Shown here: in pieces, positions 44,639 through 52,786 of the stretch
Position numbering within the stretch: the first letter of the stretch is position 1
How the letters are laid out: each line of letters starts with the position of its first letter
Assembly (NCBI RefSeq): GCF_947498095.1
Contig: NZ_CANMJE010000004.1
Span: forward strand, 1-64,000
Length of the DNA stretch: 64,000 bases
Reading direction: 5' to 3'
From: an uncultured Shimia sp.
GTDB taxonomy: Bacteria > Pseudomonadota > Alphaproteobacteria > Rhodobacterales > Rhodobacteraceae
Translations under genes and position numbers: made by a program
Notes under the pieces: generated by a model
Told to the model about the DNA's origin: nothing
Databases searched by the model: none
What the model saw: the letters and a program-made list of their open reading frames with translations, nothing else

Positions 44639-45939
44639 CCCCGATCGAGATAGGCCTGATCTCGGTCCTTGCTATCGTCTTCCTGATCTACGCCGGCGTG
44701 TATATTCCCGTTGCGCTGGGTGTGGTGTCTTTTGTTTCGATCTGGTTGATGCGGGACAACTTCACGCTGGCCCTGAACCTGTTGAAGGTGGCCGTTGGCG
44801 ACAGCGCGATGGAATACAGCTTTGCCACGATCCCCCTGTTTACCTTTATGGGGCTCATAGTCTCCAAGGCGGGGTTAGGTAAGGACATCTACGAAGTCAT
44901 GACCATGCGGTTCCGCAAGGTCAAAGGCGGGATTGGCATGGCCACAGTCGGCGCAAACGCCGTGTTTGCGGCGGTGACTGGCTCGTCGATCGCCTCCGCT
45001 TCGGTATTTACCAAAGTATCTGTGCCTCAGATGATGGCCCAGGACTACAATCCGCGCTTTGCCGTGGGTGTTGTGGCAGGATCATCGGTCTTGGGCATGA
45101 TTATCCCGCCCTCGGCCATGCTCATCATCTATTCTTTTGTGGCCGAGCAATCCGTCGGGGACATGTTCCTTGCCGGTATCATTCCCGGCATCCTGTTGGC
45201 CATCGCCTATGTCGGTGCCATCTGGTTCATGGGCCGGTTCACCCCCGGTTTTGTCGGCGGGCGTGTGGTGGCTGACACCGAATGGATGTCAGCGCGCGAG
45301 GTCGCATCAAAGACCCTGCCAACCCTTGGATTGATCACCATCGTGTTGGGTGGAATTTACACGGGCTGGATGACCGCAGTTGAAGCCGGAGCAACCGGAG
45401 CATTGGTGGCCTTGATCATCGCTGTCGCTCGCAAATCAATGTCGCGACGCGCCTTTTGGGATGCCCTGCTGGAAACCGGGCACATCACGGCTGCCATCCT
45501 GTTCCTGATTACGGCTGCATCAATCTACAGCCGGATGCTGGGGCTTGCCGGGCTGCCCAACCAACTGCAAGACCTGCTGGCCGGCAACACGTCATCGTTC
45601 TGGACCATCATGCTGCTCTATGTGCTTTTGATGCTGTTCCTTGGCACCTTGCTGGACACCGCCTCGATCATCCTGATCGTTGTGCCACTGTTCCTGCCCT
45701 TGGCCGAAGCACTGGACATGTCGTTGATCTGGTTTGGCATCATCACGGTGGTTGGCGCGGAAATCGGCCTTCTTACGCCGCCCCTCGGCATCTCGTGTTT
45801 TGTCATCAAATCCACGATCAACGATGACCGGATATCGCTGAAAGACGTCTTCATGGGCGCCCTGCCCTTCGCCTTTGTCATGCTGATCATCCTGTTCATC
45901 CTGATCGAGTTCCCAATTCTAAGCCTTGCTCTCATCTAA
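44635..45939 (+). CDS. dctM: TRAP transporter large permease
   Basis: A 434-residue multi-helix permease, the main channel of the TRAP system. PLFTFMGLIVSKAGLG, NAVFAAVTGSSIASASVFTK, SVLGMIIPPSAMLIIYSFVA and GLLTPPLGISCFVIKSTI are characteristic DctM segments. It acts with the genes just before it and is followed eleven bases later by the dioxygenase gene. Confidence 0.93.
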   Translation: MTPIEIGLISVLAIVFLIYAGVYIPVALGVVSFVSIWLMRDNFTLALNLLKVAVGDSAMEYSFATIPLFTFMGLIVSKAGLGKDIYEVMTMRFRKVKGGIGMATVGANAVFAAVTGSSIASASVFTKVSVPQMMAQDYNPRFAVGVVAGSSVLGMIIPPSAMLIIYSFVAEQSVGDMFLAGIIPGILLAIAYVGAIWFMGRFTPGFVGGRVVADTEWMSAREVASKTLPTLGLITIVLGGIYTGWMTAVEAGATGALVALIIAVARKSMSRRAFWDALLETGHITAAILFLITAASIYSRMLGLAGLPNQLQDLLAGNTSSFWTIMLLYVLLMLFLGTLLDTASIILIVVPLFLPLAEALDMSLIWFGIITVVGAEIGLLTPPLGISCFVIKSTINDDRISLKDVFMGALPFAFVMLIILFILIEFPILSLALI

Positions 45940-45950
45940 GGAGCCACTCC

Positions 45951-46817
45951 ATGCGTTCTGTAACCAAAGACAACATCACCGACGTTTTCATGGGCTACCT
46001 GTCCCAAGACACTGATCCGCGCATGCGCGAAGTCATGGGATCGCTTGTGCGCCACCTGCACGATTTTGCGCGCGAGACAAACCTGACGCATGACGAATGG
46101 CGCACAGGGATTGCCTTTCTCGAAGGCTGCGCGGCGGTGGAATCTGAAGACCATCATGAATTTGTGCTGGCCTCGGATGTTCTGGGCCTGTCATCGCTGG
46201 TGGACATGTTGCATTCCACCCCCTCGGCCACCAGCTCGTCAGTGCTTGGGCCCTTCCATGTCTCTGGCGCCCCACCGCTGGAAATTGGCGGTGATATGAA
46301 ACGTCACTACGGTGGCCCTGTGCTGTTGGTTGAAGGGACAATCAGGGACGAGGCTGGCAATCCGATTGCCGGGGCCGAACTGGACATCTGGCAAACCGCG
46401 CCCAACGGCATGTACGCCAGTCAGGACGAAGAACAGGACACCTATTCTTTCCACGGTCTGATGACCGTTGGGGATGATGGTCGCTACTGCTTCACGACCG
46501 TTAAGCCGGTCGAGTACACCGTGCCGTCAGACGGACCTGTTGGGGACATCCTGAGTGCCTGCGGACGCCACCCCTGGCGGCCTTCGCACCTGCACTACAT
46601 CATCAAAGCGCCGGGACATCGTACACTGGTCACCGAGATTTTCCCCGAAGACGACCCCTACTTGGACCAAGATACCGTGTTTGGTGTCAGGGATGACCTG
46701 GTGATGACCTATCACCAAAAACCGGCGTCCGAGTTTCCAGATGGGTTGGCCCTGTCTGGCAAAGTGACCGAACCGTTCCTTTATGTCGAATTCGACGTCA
46801 CCCTCGCAAGTGCCTAG
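45951..46817 (+). CDS. intradiol ring-cleavage dioxygenase
   Basis: A 288-residue non-heme Fe(III) dioxygenase of the catechol/hydroxyquinol 1,2-dioxygenase family. The N-terminal helical dimer domain is present (residues 1-95), and the four ligands are Y155 (PNGMYASQD), Y189 (EYTVPSDGP), H213 and H215 (RPSHLHYII). The substrate may be hydroxyquinol or a catechol; length and the N-terminal domain suit both. It ends a complete operon with a TRAP importer, FAH hydrolase, OsmC and reductase, so it likely opens the ring of an imported aromatic acid. Confidence 0.9.
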   Translation: MRSVTKDNITDVFMGYLSQDTDPRMREVMGSLVRHLHDFARETNLTHDEWRTGIAFLEGCAAVESEDHHEFVLASDVLGLSSLVDMLHSTPSATSSSVLGPFHVSGAPPLEIGGDMKRHYGGPVLLVEGTIRDEAGNPIAGAELDIWQTAPNGMYASQDEEQDTYSFHGLMTVGDDGRYCFTTVKPVEYTVPSDGPVGDILSACGRHPWRPSHLHYIIKAPGHRTLVTEIFPEDDPYLDQDTVFGVRDDLVMTYHQKPASEFPDGLALSGKVTEPFLYVEFDVTLASA

Positions 46818-47060
46818 TTGCGCGGGTGATGCCCAAGTATGGGCGCTCGCAAGACTTTGAAATGTGACGGTTTTGGTAAGTTCACAATAACACCGCCCCT
46901 CAGGGGCGAAGCCTCGCCACACGCCATTGCAAAAGAATGGTGGGTGGCGGTGCGGTCAAAACCTATAGCTAGAAGACCACCCTGCCCACGTCACTCAGAG
47001 TTCCTATGACAACGCCCTTGGGCGGCTACGGATCGAGAGTACATCTTGCCCACAGACAGT
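46818..47060. other. intergenic region with GC-rich hairpin
   Basis: No gene seen in these 243 bases. A perfect CGCCCC-TCA-GGGGCG hairpin lies near 46893-46907 and could be a weak terminator of the dioxygenase operon, but no T-run follows it. Confidence 0.4.
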
Positions 47061-48053
47061 TCAGCGCGTCTTACGGTGATCTCGAGGTGACATGCCTGTC
47101 CACCCACGAAATGCCCGCGTAAAGTTGGAGCTGTTTGTGTATCCTAGGCTTGCAGCGATTGAGGACACAGAATCCTTCGTGGTTGCAACGCGCTCCAATG
47201 CGAGCCTATTTCGAACTTCTCCCCTAATTTCCGAAATCATCATTCCCTCGACTTTGAGGAGAGACTGCAATTTCCAACGCGACAGCCCCAAGTCCTGAGC
47301 AATGGTGTCCACGCCCAGGTCGGGTTCCGAGATACGGAGTTCGATCAATTGGCGGACCCGCTCTGCAAATGTTGTTTCCAACTTGCTGGGTATGTCTACG
47401 TCTACAAAATCAGAGGGAGGGGAGATAGCAGGCATATTCAAGGCAAGATATGCGGATGGAAATCTGAGGATCAGACCTGCCTGGCCAGATAACTTGGAAG
47501 TTGATGGCAGCAGATCCGTCGAAACAAGTGAGCTGTCAGGGAGGACGGCAATAACTTTCGAAGGCTCCCAGTTGCGTCCCGCCGCCGACTTGAGGATCCC
47601 AACAAAAAAGCCTGTTGCTACGGCATCAGCGTAACATGCCTCGGAGCTGGCCCCTTTTGCCCGGAGCAATCGCCACAAAGCTATTGGCCCTTCGGATTCC
47701 AATTTGTAAGTCGCAGCTCGGCTTCGTTCGGACGACATCATGCTGAACTTCAGCAGGAAGTCGCCAACGGTTTTTGCAGAGGTCATAAGAGGAAGCAGAG
47801 GCGTCCAATCGCCGTTTGCCATTTTTTGCCCGATACGGTCGCAAATCAGCAGGTCATTTGTACTGGTCACGACCCAACCTAAGAATGCGTAGACAGTGTT
47901 GGCGGGCAAGGTAACAGAGGGATCAAACAGAGCATCTTCTTGCAGACTGACGCGTGCCGCCATTTCTGATCTTTTTGTGCCGCGCCGTAACAGTTCATCG
48001 AAGAACGGTTGAAGAAACGCAACGCTCATCGTTGGAATCAAAGAATTTTTCAT
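47061..48053 (-). CDS. AraC-family transcriptional regulator
   Basis: A 330-residue regulator: an N-terminal AraC-binding-like domain (residues 1-220) of the OruR/arabinose-binding type, with VTLPANTVYAFLGWV, and a C-terminal double helix-turn-helix (about 235-325: SISPDLGV-type region, LGLSRWKLQSLLKVEG, SIAASLGYTNSSNFTRAFRG). Divergent from the M19 peptidase homologue, which it may control. It is AT-richer than the genes before it. Confidence 0.87.
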   Translation of the reverse strand: MKNSLIPTMSVAFLQPFFDELLRRGTKRSEMAARVSLQEDALFDPSVTLPANTVYAFLGWVVTSTNDLLICDRIGQKMANGDWTPLLPLMTSAKTVGDFLLKFSMMSSERSRAATYKLESEGPIALWRLLRAKGASSEACYADAVATGFFVGILKSAAGRNWEPSKVIAVLPDSSLVSTDLLPSTSKLSGQAGLILRFPSAYLALNMPAISPPSDFVDVDIPSKLETTFAERVRQLIELRISEPDLGVDTIAQDLGLSRWKLQSLLKVEGMMISEIRGEVRNRLALERVATTKDSVSSIAASLGYTNSSNFTRAFRGWTGMSPRDHRKTR

Positions 48054-48296
48054 TATGCGTTAAGTAACATCATAATCAGGTGTTTCTGTCATTTTAAATG
48101 AACAACATGGACTCATCTTACGAAATGAATGCTATTTCAGAGATAGCACGGCGTTTTCTCCCTTAACATCACTCTCGGATCGTTGGGTAAGGCACGCGAA
48201 CCTCATTGTGTTTATCAGTTTACTTTTCGACGGGAGCGGCACCTGAACATTGACGACAGGGCCGCAGTGCGGTGCAAGAAAAACTGGGAGTTTCTT

Positions 48297-49538
48297 ATGA
48301 AAAAAACATTATTGGCGTTTGCTCTGACGGCAGCTCTTGCGGGCATAGCTTTCGCAAGTGACAACTCTAAAACATGGCCTGCCTCAGATGAGGCCAAACA
48401 GTTTGTGAAAGACACAATCGTCATCGGGATGCTGGCCAGCCCCTATGGAACAGGTTGGACCGAAAACAAACAACTGTTGGATTACTTTGCTCTTGCTCGC
48501 GAAAATGGAATCACCGGTCACGAGATGACTCTGACGGCTGCCAGCATGACGTTCAACGATCTAATCACACAGCACTACCACTTCCGCTCTGCAATGGCCG
48601 AACAGCCCGAGAACTATCAGTTCGTCAACAGCATCAGCGACATCGAGTCCGCGCATTTGCACGGCAAGACAGCGGTGATCTGGAACAGCCAGACGGCAAC
48701 GATTTTGGATGGTGACCTACGCAAGATGGCAATGATCGCCGACATGGGCATCAAGAGCATGATCCTTGCCTATAACGATGTGTTTCGCACCGGTTCCGGA
48801 GGATTGGCCGAATTTAATGGCACCGTGCTTGGCCTGACACCTTGGGGTGAGGATGTGATTGATGAAATGGTGCGCTATGGCATCATGCTGGATCTCAGCC
48901 ATACCGGGTACAAGACGGCGACAGACGCAATGGACTACATGGAGGGGAACTATCCGGGCGTTCCGTTCAGTTATACCCATTCAATTCCGGCGGGTCTCTA
49001 TAAGGACGAACCAAACGCCACTCCAAACGGATGTTATCGCAACATCACGGACGAAGAGGCAATCCGTGCCGCCAAGTCTGGCGGCTATGTGTCGCCGACG
49101 TTCACCGAATGGATGATGGATGGTATTTGGCCCGATGATATCAGCCCGAAACAGGCCGCTGATATGATCGACTATTATGCCAATCTGGTGGGCGTTGACC
49201 ATGTTGCCATCGCCACGGACGATATGTTCAGCGAAGAATTGATTGTCGCTTTTGCAACGGCCAATGCAGATATTTATGCCGATGACGGCTACATGACAAA
49301 CGCCTTTGACAAGGGCGCAACGGGCGCCGGTGAGCTCTCCAAGATTCTTGCCGCGATTACGGATGATCTCTGGGCACGCGGCTACACCAATGAAGATCTT
49401 GCCAAGATCTATGGTGGCAATAAGATGCGGGTCTGGTCTCAACTCTGGGAAGGTGTATCGGCTGAGCAGTTTGCCGCAGATCTGCCAAAGCGAAAAGCAA
49501 TGCGCAAAAAACTGCGGGAGCACTTCTACTCTCGTTGA
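48297..49538 (+). CDS. M19 (renal) dipeptidase-like exported protein, atypical metal site
   Basis: A 413-residue protein with signal peptide (residues 1-20, [20 protein letters not shown]). The fold is M19-like: [18 protein letters not shown] (typical His of DLSH), [10 protein letters not shown] (His), and [10 protein letters not shown] with the Asp. The N-terminal H-x-D motif (DGHNDL) is replaced by [11 protein letters not shown], and the metal-bridging Glu position shows VIWNSQT. Family members hydrolyse dipeptides, so this one may not, or may have another role. GGGAG precedes the ATG. AraC gene lies divergent, 243 bases away. Confidence 0.82.
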   Translation: MKKTLLAFALTAALAGIAFASDNSKTWPASDEAKQFVKDTIVIGMLASPYGTGWTENKQLLDYFALARENGITGHEMTLTAASMTFNDLITQHYHFRSAMAEQPENYQFVNSISDIESAHLHGKTAVIWNSQTATILDGDLRKMAMIADMGIKSMILAYNDVFRTGSGGLAEFNGTVLGLTPWGEDVIDEMVRYGIMLDLSHTGYKTATDAMDYMEGNYPGVPFSYTHSIPAGLYKDEPNATPNGCYRNITDEEAIRAAKSGGYVSPTFTEWMMDGIWPDDISPKQAADMIDYYANLVGVDHVAIATDDMFSEELIVAFATANADIYADDGYMTNAFDKGATGAGELSKILAAITDDLWARGYTNEDLAKIYGGNKMRVWSQLWEGVSAEQFAADLPKRKAMRKKLREHFYSR

Positions 49539-49819
49539 TCCTGCTTTCGCGATGCTTTGTACCAGCCCGCAGTCGGAACACCCTTATCGGAATGGCCGCG
49601 TTTGCCCAGACAGGCAGACTTCTCCTCTCCGGCAGGGAAGCCGTCCAAGAGCTTTTCTGACAAATCCCACCGGCACAACAAGACCGGTGAGTCTTCTTGC
49701 AACCAGACAGGGAATTCCAACTGAAGGTGAGTCTCAGTTCAAAGCACGATCATGCACCCGACCGGAAAAGCGGATCATTATCAAAGCAATTCTGCAGGGG
49801 AAACTGACACAAAGGTAGG
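49539..49819. other. intergenic region before the element; no gene recognised
   Basis: About 280 bases with only short ORFs and no recognised feature, ending next to the left attachment site at 49820. Confidence 0.4.
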
Positions 49820-49833
49820 TGGCGGAGACGAAG
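49820..49833. other. left attachment site attL of the integrative element
   Basis: TGGCGGAGACGAAG repeats exactly the 3' end of tRNA-Ser(GCU), present at 58649-58662. The 14-base core lies inside an imperfect stem-loop (GTAGGTGGCGGA ... TCCGCCTACCTAC, 49816-49846), possibly a site used by the integrase. Confidence 0.75.
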
Positions 49834-49940
49834 TCCGCCTACCTACATTCTAACCCGTTCCTATACATTTCCATAAGTAACTGTCTGTCAGAAACATTAA
49901 CCGAATAATCTTGCCAAGAGGTCTTGAACATTCCTACCGT

Positions 49941-49973
49941 TTCCCCCAAGTTATGGGGGAAGAATTGGGGGAA
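49941..49973. repeat. putative integrase arm-type sites, left end
   Basis: Three copies of a T-G5-A core: TTCCCCCAA (49941-49949, inverted), ATGGGGGA (49953-49960) and ATTGGGGGAA (49964-49973). The direct pair has the same 12-base spacing and near-identical sequence as the pair at the right end (58572-58592). The cluster overlaps the integrase ribosome-binding region. Confidence 0.55.
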
Positions 49974-49980
49974 GCACATC

Positions 49981-51198
49981 GTGCAAGGCACTCGCAGACC
50001 GGAAAGAGCACTGAATGCGCAGTTTGTCCGCAACGTCAAAGAACCGGGCAAATACTTCGACGGACAAGGCCTCTTCCTAAGGGTTGAGAAAAACGGCTCT
50101 CGTTTCTGGGTCCAGCGCATAACCATTCGCGGTAAGCGCTGCGAGTTGGGCCTTGGCTCTCCCACCCTTGTCACCCTTGCTGAAGCTCGGGAGGTTGCTT
50201 TGGCAAATCGTAAGCTCGCTCGGGCCGGTGGCGACCCTCTTGCCGCCAAGAAGCAGGCGCAGGCCGTTCTCACCTTTGAACAAGCCGCCCGCAAAGTTCA
50301 CGAACTGCACAAGCCAACTTGGCGCAACGCCAAACACGCGGCGCAGTTTATCAGCACAATGGAAACTTATGCCTTTCCCTACATGGGCAACCTCAAGGTC
50401 GCCGACGTGACCACCGCCGACGTTCTGAAGGTGCTTACTCCGATTTGGACTCGGAAACCTGAAACCGCACGCCGTGTTCGCCAGCGGATTGGCACCATCA
50501 TGAAGTGGGCTGTTGCTCAAGGGTGGCGGCAAGACAACCCTGCCGAGGCGATTGCACAGGCTCTTCCAAAGCAGGACAAAACACAGAAACATCGCAAGGC
50601 CCTGCCCTACTCGGAGGTAGCCAATTGCTTGGAAGTAGTGAAATCCTCGCAAGCAAGTGCAACCACGAAGCTGGCACTGGAGTTCTTGGTGCTTACAGCA
50701 ACCCGATCCGGCGAAACACGTCTGGCGCGCTGGGCTGAGTTTGATTTTCACGGAGCAACTTCTGTTTCCGACGCAGCCATCGCAACTTGGGTTGTTCCGC
50801 CAGAACGAATGAAGGCGAAGAAAGAGCACCGCATTCCAATCTCGGACCGCGCACTGGAACTGCTTAAGGAGGCAGAAGCCATGTCGGACGATTCAGATTG
50901 TGTTTTTCCCGGCAATCAGCGCGGCAAGCCGCTATCCGACATGACGCTTTCCAAATTAATCAAAGAATTGGGCTTTGACGCTGACGTACATGGGTTCCGC
51001 ACTTCATTCCGAACATGGGCACAAGAGCGTACCAACTTCCCCAGAGAAGTGGCTGAAGCCGCGCTGGCTCACACCATCAAGGATAAGTCAGAAGCCGCAT
51101 ATGCACGCTCTGACCTATTCGAGAAGCGGCGACAGATGATGGATAGCTGGGCTACTTACCTAGCCTCTGAGAAACCAAAAATTGCGAGGATTGGGTGA
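49981..51198 (+). CDS. int: tyrosine recombinase integrase, P4-like
   Basis: A 405-residue integrase with the DUF4102-type N-terminal arm domain (FVRNVKEPGKYFDGQGLFLR), a core-binding domain and the catalytic part: R242 (TATRSGETRL), H337-x-x-R340 (HGFRTSFRTWA) and tyrosine Y374 (EAAYARS). It should insert the element at the tRNA-Ser. Start: GTG at 49981 with GGGGG eight bases upstream gives the usual N-terminus; the frame runs further upstream to a TTG at 49924. It lies at the end of the element away from the tRNA, whereas most such integrase genes sit beside it. Confidence 0.9.
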   Translation: MQGTRRPERALNAQFVRNVKEPGKYFDGQGLFLRVEKNGSRFWVQRITIRGKRCELGLGSPTLVTLAEAREVALANRKLARAGGDPLAAKKQAQAVLTFEQAARKVHELHKPTWRNAKHAAQFISTMETYAFPYMGNLKVADVTTADVLKVLTPIWTRKPETARRVRQRIGTIMKWAVAQGWRQDNPAEAIAQALPKQDKTQKHRKALPYSEVANCLEVVKSSQASATTKLALEFLVLTATRSGETRLARWAEFDFHGATSVSDAAIATWVVPPERMKAKKEHRIPISDRALELLKEAEAMSDDSDCVFPGNQRGKPLSDMTLSKLIKELGFDADVHGFRTSFRTWAQERTNFPREVAEAALAHTIKDKSEAAYARSDLFEKRRQMMDSWATYLASEKPKIARIG

Positions 51199-52073
51199 TG
51201 TTTGCGCCAGTCGGTTTCGTACCATTTTCTCACATATTTAGTGAAATTCCTGAATCTGCCTACAAAACGGCAACCGAATTGTGTGACAAGGTTATAAAAG
51301 ATGTTGAGGAATTTAGCTATCCAACCCCGAAAAAAGTATTCTCCACAATTTCTCCAGCTGATTATGTTGAGGCCCGACTTTTTGAACACTTTGATCAAAA
51401 AACCTGGATTTGTTCTCCAAGTGGGCAAATGATGCATTTGGATTTAAGATCGATCAGTAGTCAGTCCAAATTTTCTGGGCTACAGCTTAGCGGACTGATG
51501 AGAACACTTGAGCCCACACAGATTCCGAAGACCTTTGTTTCGAAATATCGTCTGTTAGACTGGCCAACCGACGAATTTTGGTCCGAATTCGAAAACGAGA
51601 AGGCAAACCCCAATTTTCTACAGCCATGGAAGTTTGCCGAGACTCTGGGGATGGCCCATAGGTACCACGAAATGCCCCTCTTCTATGAACGACAAGGATA
51701 CACAATCTGTTTTGAAAGCTACGATTTTGTCATGTCGTATGATTACGTGGACATAGAAGACCTCAATGGGATAGTTGAGGTGCTTCGACCGTTCGAAGGA
51801 TGGTCGTTGTGCGTTAAAGCAGGAGATGCTGAAGACCAGTTTCTTGCAATTTGGAGAGATTTCGCAATCGACGACAAGTTCGCCACCACTGGTGGACGCC
51901 CAGCCAACAAACGGTTGGCAACAATTGAGGCGTACCGTTTGCTATATCCGGATGGACATGGATCTGATCCATGGCTCGTAGTACTTCGGCAAGTGAACAA
52001 ATCTACAGGCCTTTCGGTTTCAGTAGACACTCTCAGGCGTGCGGTAACTGAAATTCAGCGAGGCCAAAGTTAG
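51198..52073 (+). CDS. hypothetical protein with C-terminal HTH-like segment (element cargo)
   Basis: A 291-residue protein I do not recognise. The start codon overlaps the integrase stop (TGATG), so it is co-translated. It is noticeably AT-richer than the chromosome. Residues 1-230 are aromatic-rich (PSGQMMHLDLRSIS, DWPTDEFWSEFENE). The last 60 (GGRPANKRLATIEAYRLLYP, then VSVDTLRRAVTEIQ) look like the small helix-turn-helix tail I have seen at the end of other element-encoded proteins. Possibly a regulator or a defence/fitness cargo. Confidence 0.72.
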   Translation: MFAPVGFVPFSHIFSEIPESAYKTATELCDKVIKDVEEFSYPTPKKVFSTISPADYVEARLFEHFDQKTWICSPSGQMMHLDLRSISSQSKFSGLQLSGLMRTLEPTQIPKTFVSKYRLLDWPTDEFWSEFENEKANPNFLQPWKFAETLGMAHRYHEMPLFYERQGYTICFESYDFVMSYDYVDIEDLNGIVEVLRPFEGWSLCVKAGDAEDQFLAIWRDFAIDDKFATTGGRPANKRLATIEAYRLLYPDGHGSDPWLVVLRQVNKSTGLSVSVDTLRRAVTEIQRGQS

Positions 52074-52130
52074 CAAAACCTCTTCGCAAAAGTTGCCAAG
52101 ATTGATGCAAAACCCGTTGCAAAAGTTGAC
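52073..52130 (+). repeat. GCAAAA repeats upstream of the AlpA-like gene
   Basis: Four GCAAAA units at 52073, 52086, 52107 and 52119; two of them are part of GCAAAAGTTGMC (52086-52097 and 52119-52130). They lie in the 150-base gap ahead of the AlpA-like gene and could be binding sites for it or for an upstream repressor. Confidence 0.45.
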
Positions 52131-52223
52131 AGTCCATTTTGCCTATTCTGAAGGCCTATTTCTACAGTCCTTTTTAGGTTTCATTCCCAGCACACCGCAA
52201 CCAATCCAAAGAGGTTCCGCGCC

Positions 52224-52403
52224 ATGCTGGAGAAACACTACCGCCGCCCAGAAGTCGAAAGTCTGACCGGACTTAGCACTTCCTCAATTTATCGCTTGAT
52301 GGACGAAGGCTGCTTCCCGCGCCCCATAAAGATAGGTCGAAGCGCCGTAGCGTGGCCTGAAAGCGTTCTCGCCAAGTGGCTCCAAGAACGCCAAGCGGCA
52401 TAA
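52224..52403 (+). CDS. AlpA-family excisionase/transcription regulator
   Basis: A 59-residue helix-turn-helix protein, not long enough for an ordinary ORF list. MLEKHYRRPEVESLTGLSTS, then SSIYRLMDEGCFPRPIKIGR and AVAWPESVLAKWLQE are typical AlpA features. In P4-like elements AlpA activates the integrase and acts as excision partner. Located between the integrase-linked gene and the replication genes. Confidence 0.88.
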   Translation: MLEKHYRRPEVESLTGLSTSSIYRLMDEGCFPRPIKIGRSAVAWPESVLAKWLQERQAA

Positions 52404-52501
52404 AGAAACCCGCACCCAATTTAACGGGCGCAGGTTTCAGGGGACAAAATGATTCAGCTCACCCTAACCTAGATGCGCCTCTGACACAAAGGGCAATCCC
52501 A

Positions 52502-52786
52502 ATGAGCAGTCACTGGTACAGCAATCAAACACGGGTCTACTGGACCTGCAAAGCGCTTCTGGATGGGCGCAACATCTCCCACAAAACAGAAATCCGTGAG
52601 GTGAAGGGCTGGCGTTTAGGTGCCATCATTCACAACCTCCGAAAAAAGTACGATTGGCCAATTCTGGCTGAGTATCGCGGGCCGGAAAACATCGCACACT
52701 ACAAGCTGTGTAGTTCCGCCCACCACCACGTGCTTCGCTTTCCTCGCTCTGCCAAAGAACTGGCCAATGAGGTGGCCTCGAAATGA
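52502..52786 (+). CDS. small helix-turn-helix-type protein (94 aa)
   Basis: A 94-residue basic protein: SSHWYSNQTRVYWTCKALLD, HKTEIREVKGWRLGAIIHNL, IAHYKLC. The central part resembles a winged-helix or HTH unit found just before DUF3987 primases in such elements, possibly a replication accessory factor. It overlaps the primase by four bases (ATGA), arguing for a real gene. The frame is open upstream, but ATG 52502 has AAAGGG ahead. Confidence 0.7.
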   Translation: MSSHWYSNQTRVYWTCKALLDGRNISHKTEIREVKGWRLGAIIHNLRKKYDWPILAEYRGPENIAHYKLCSSAHHHVLRFPRSAKELANEVASK

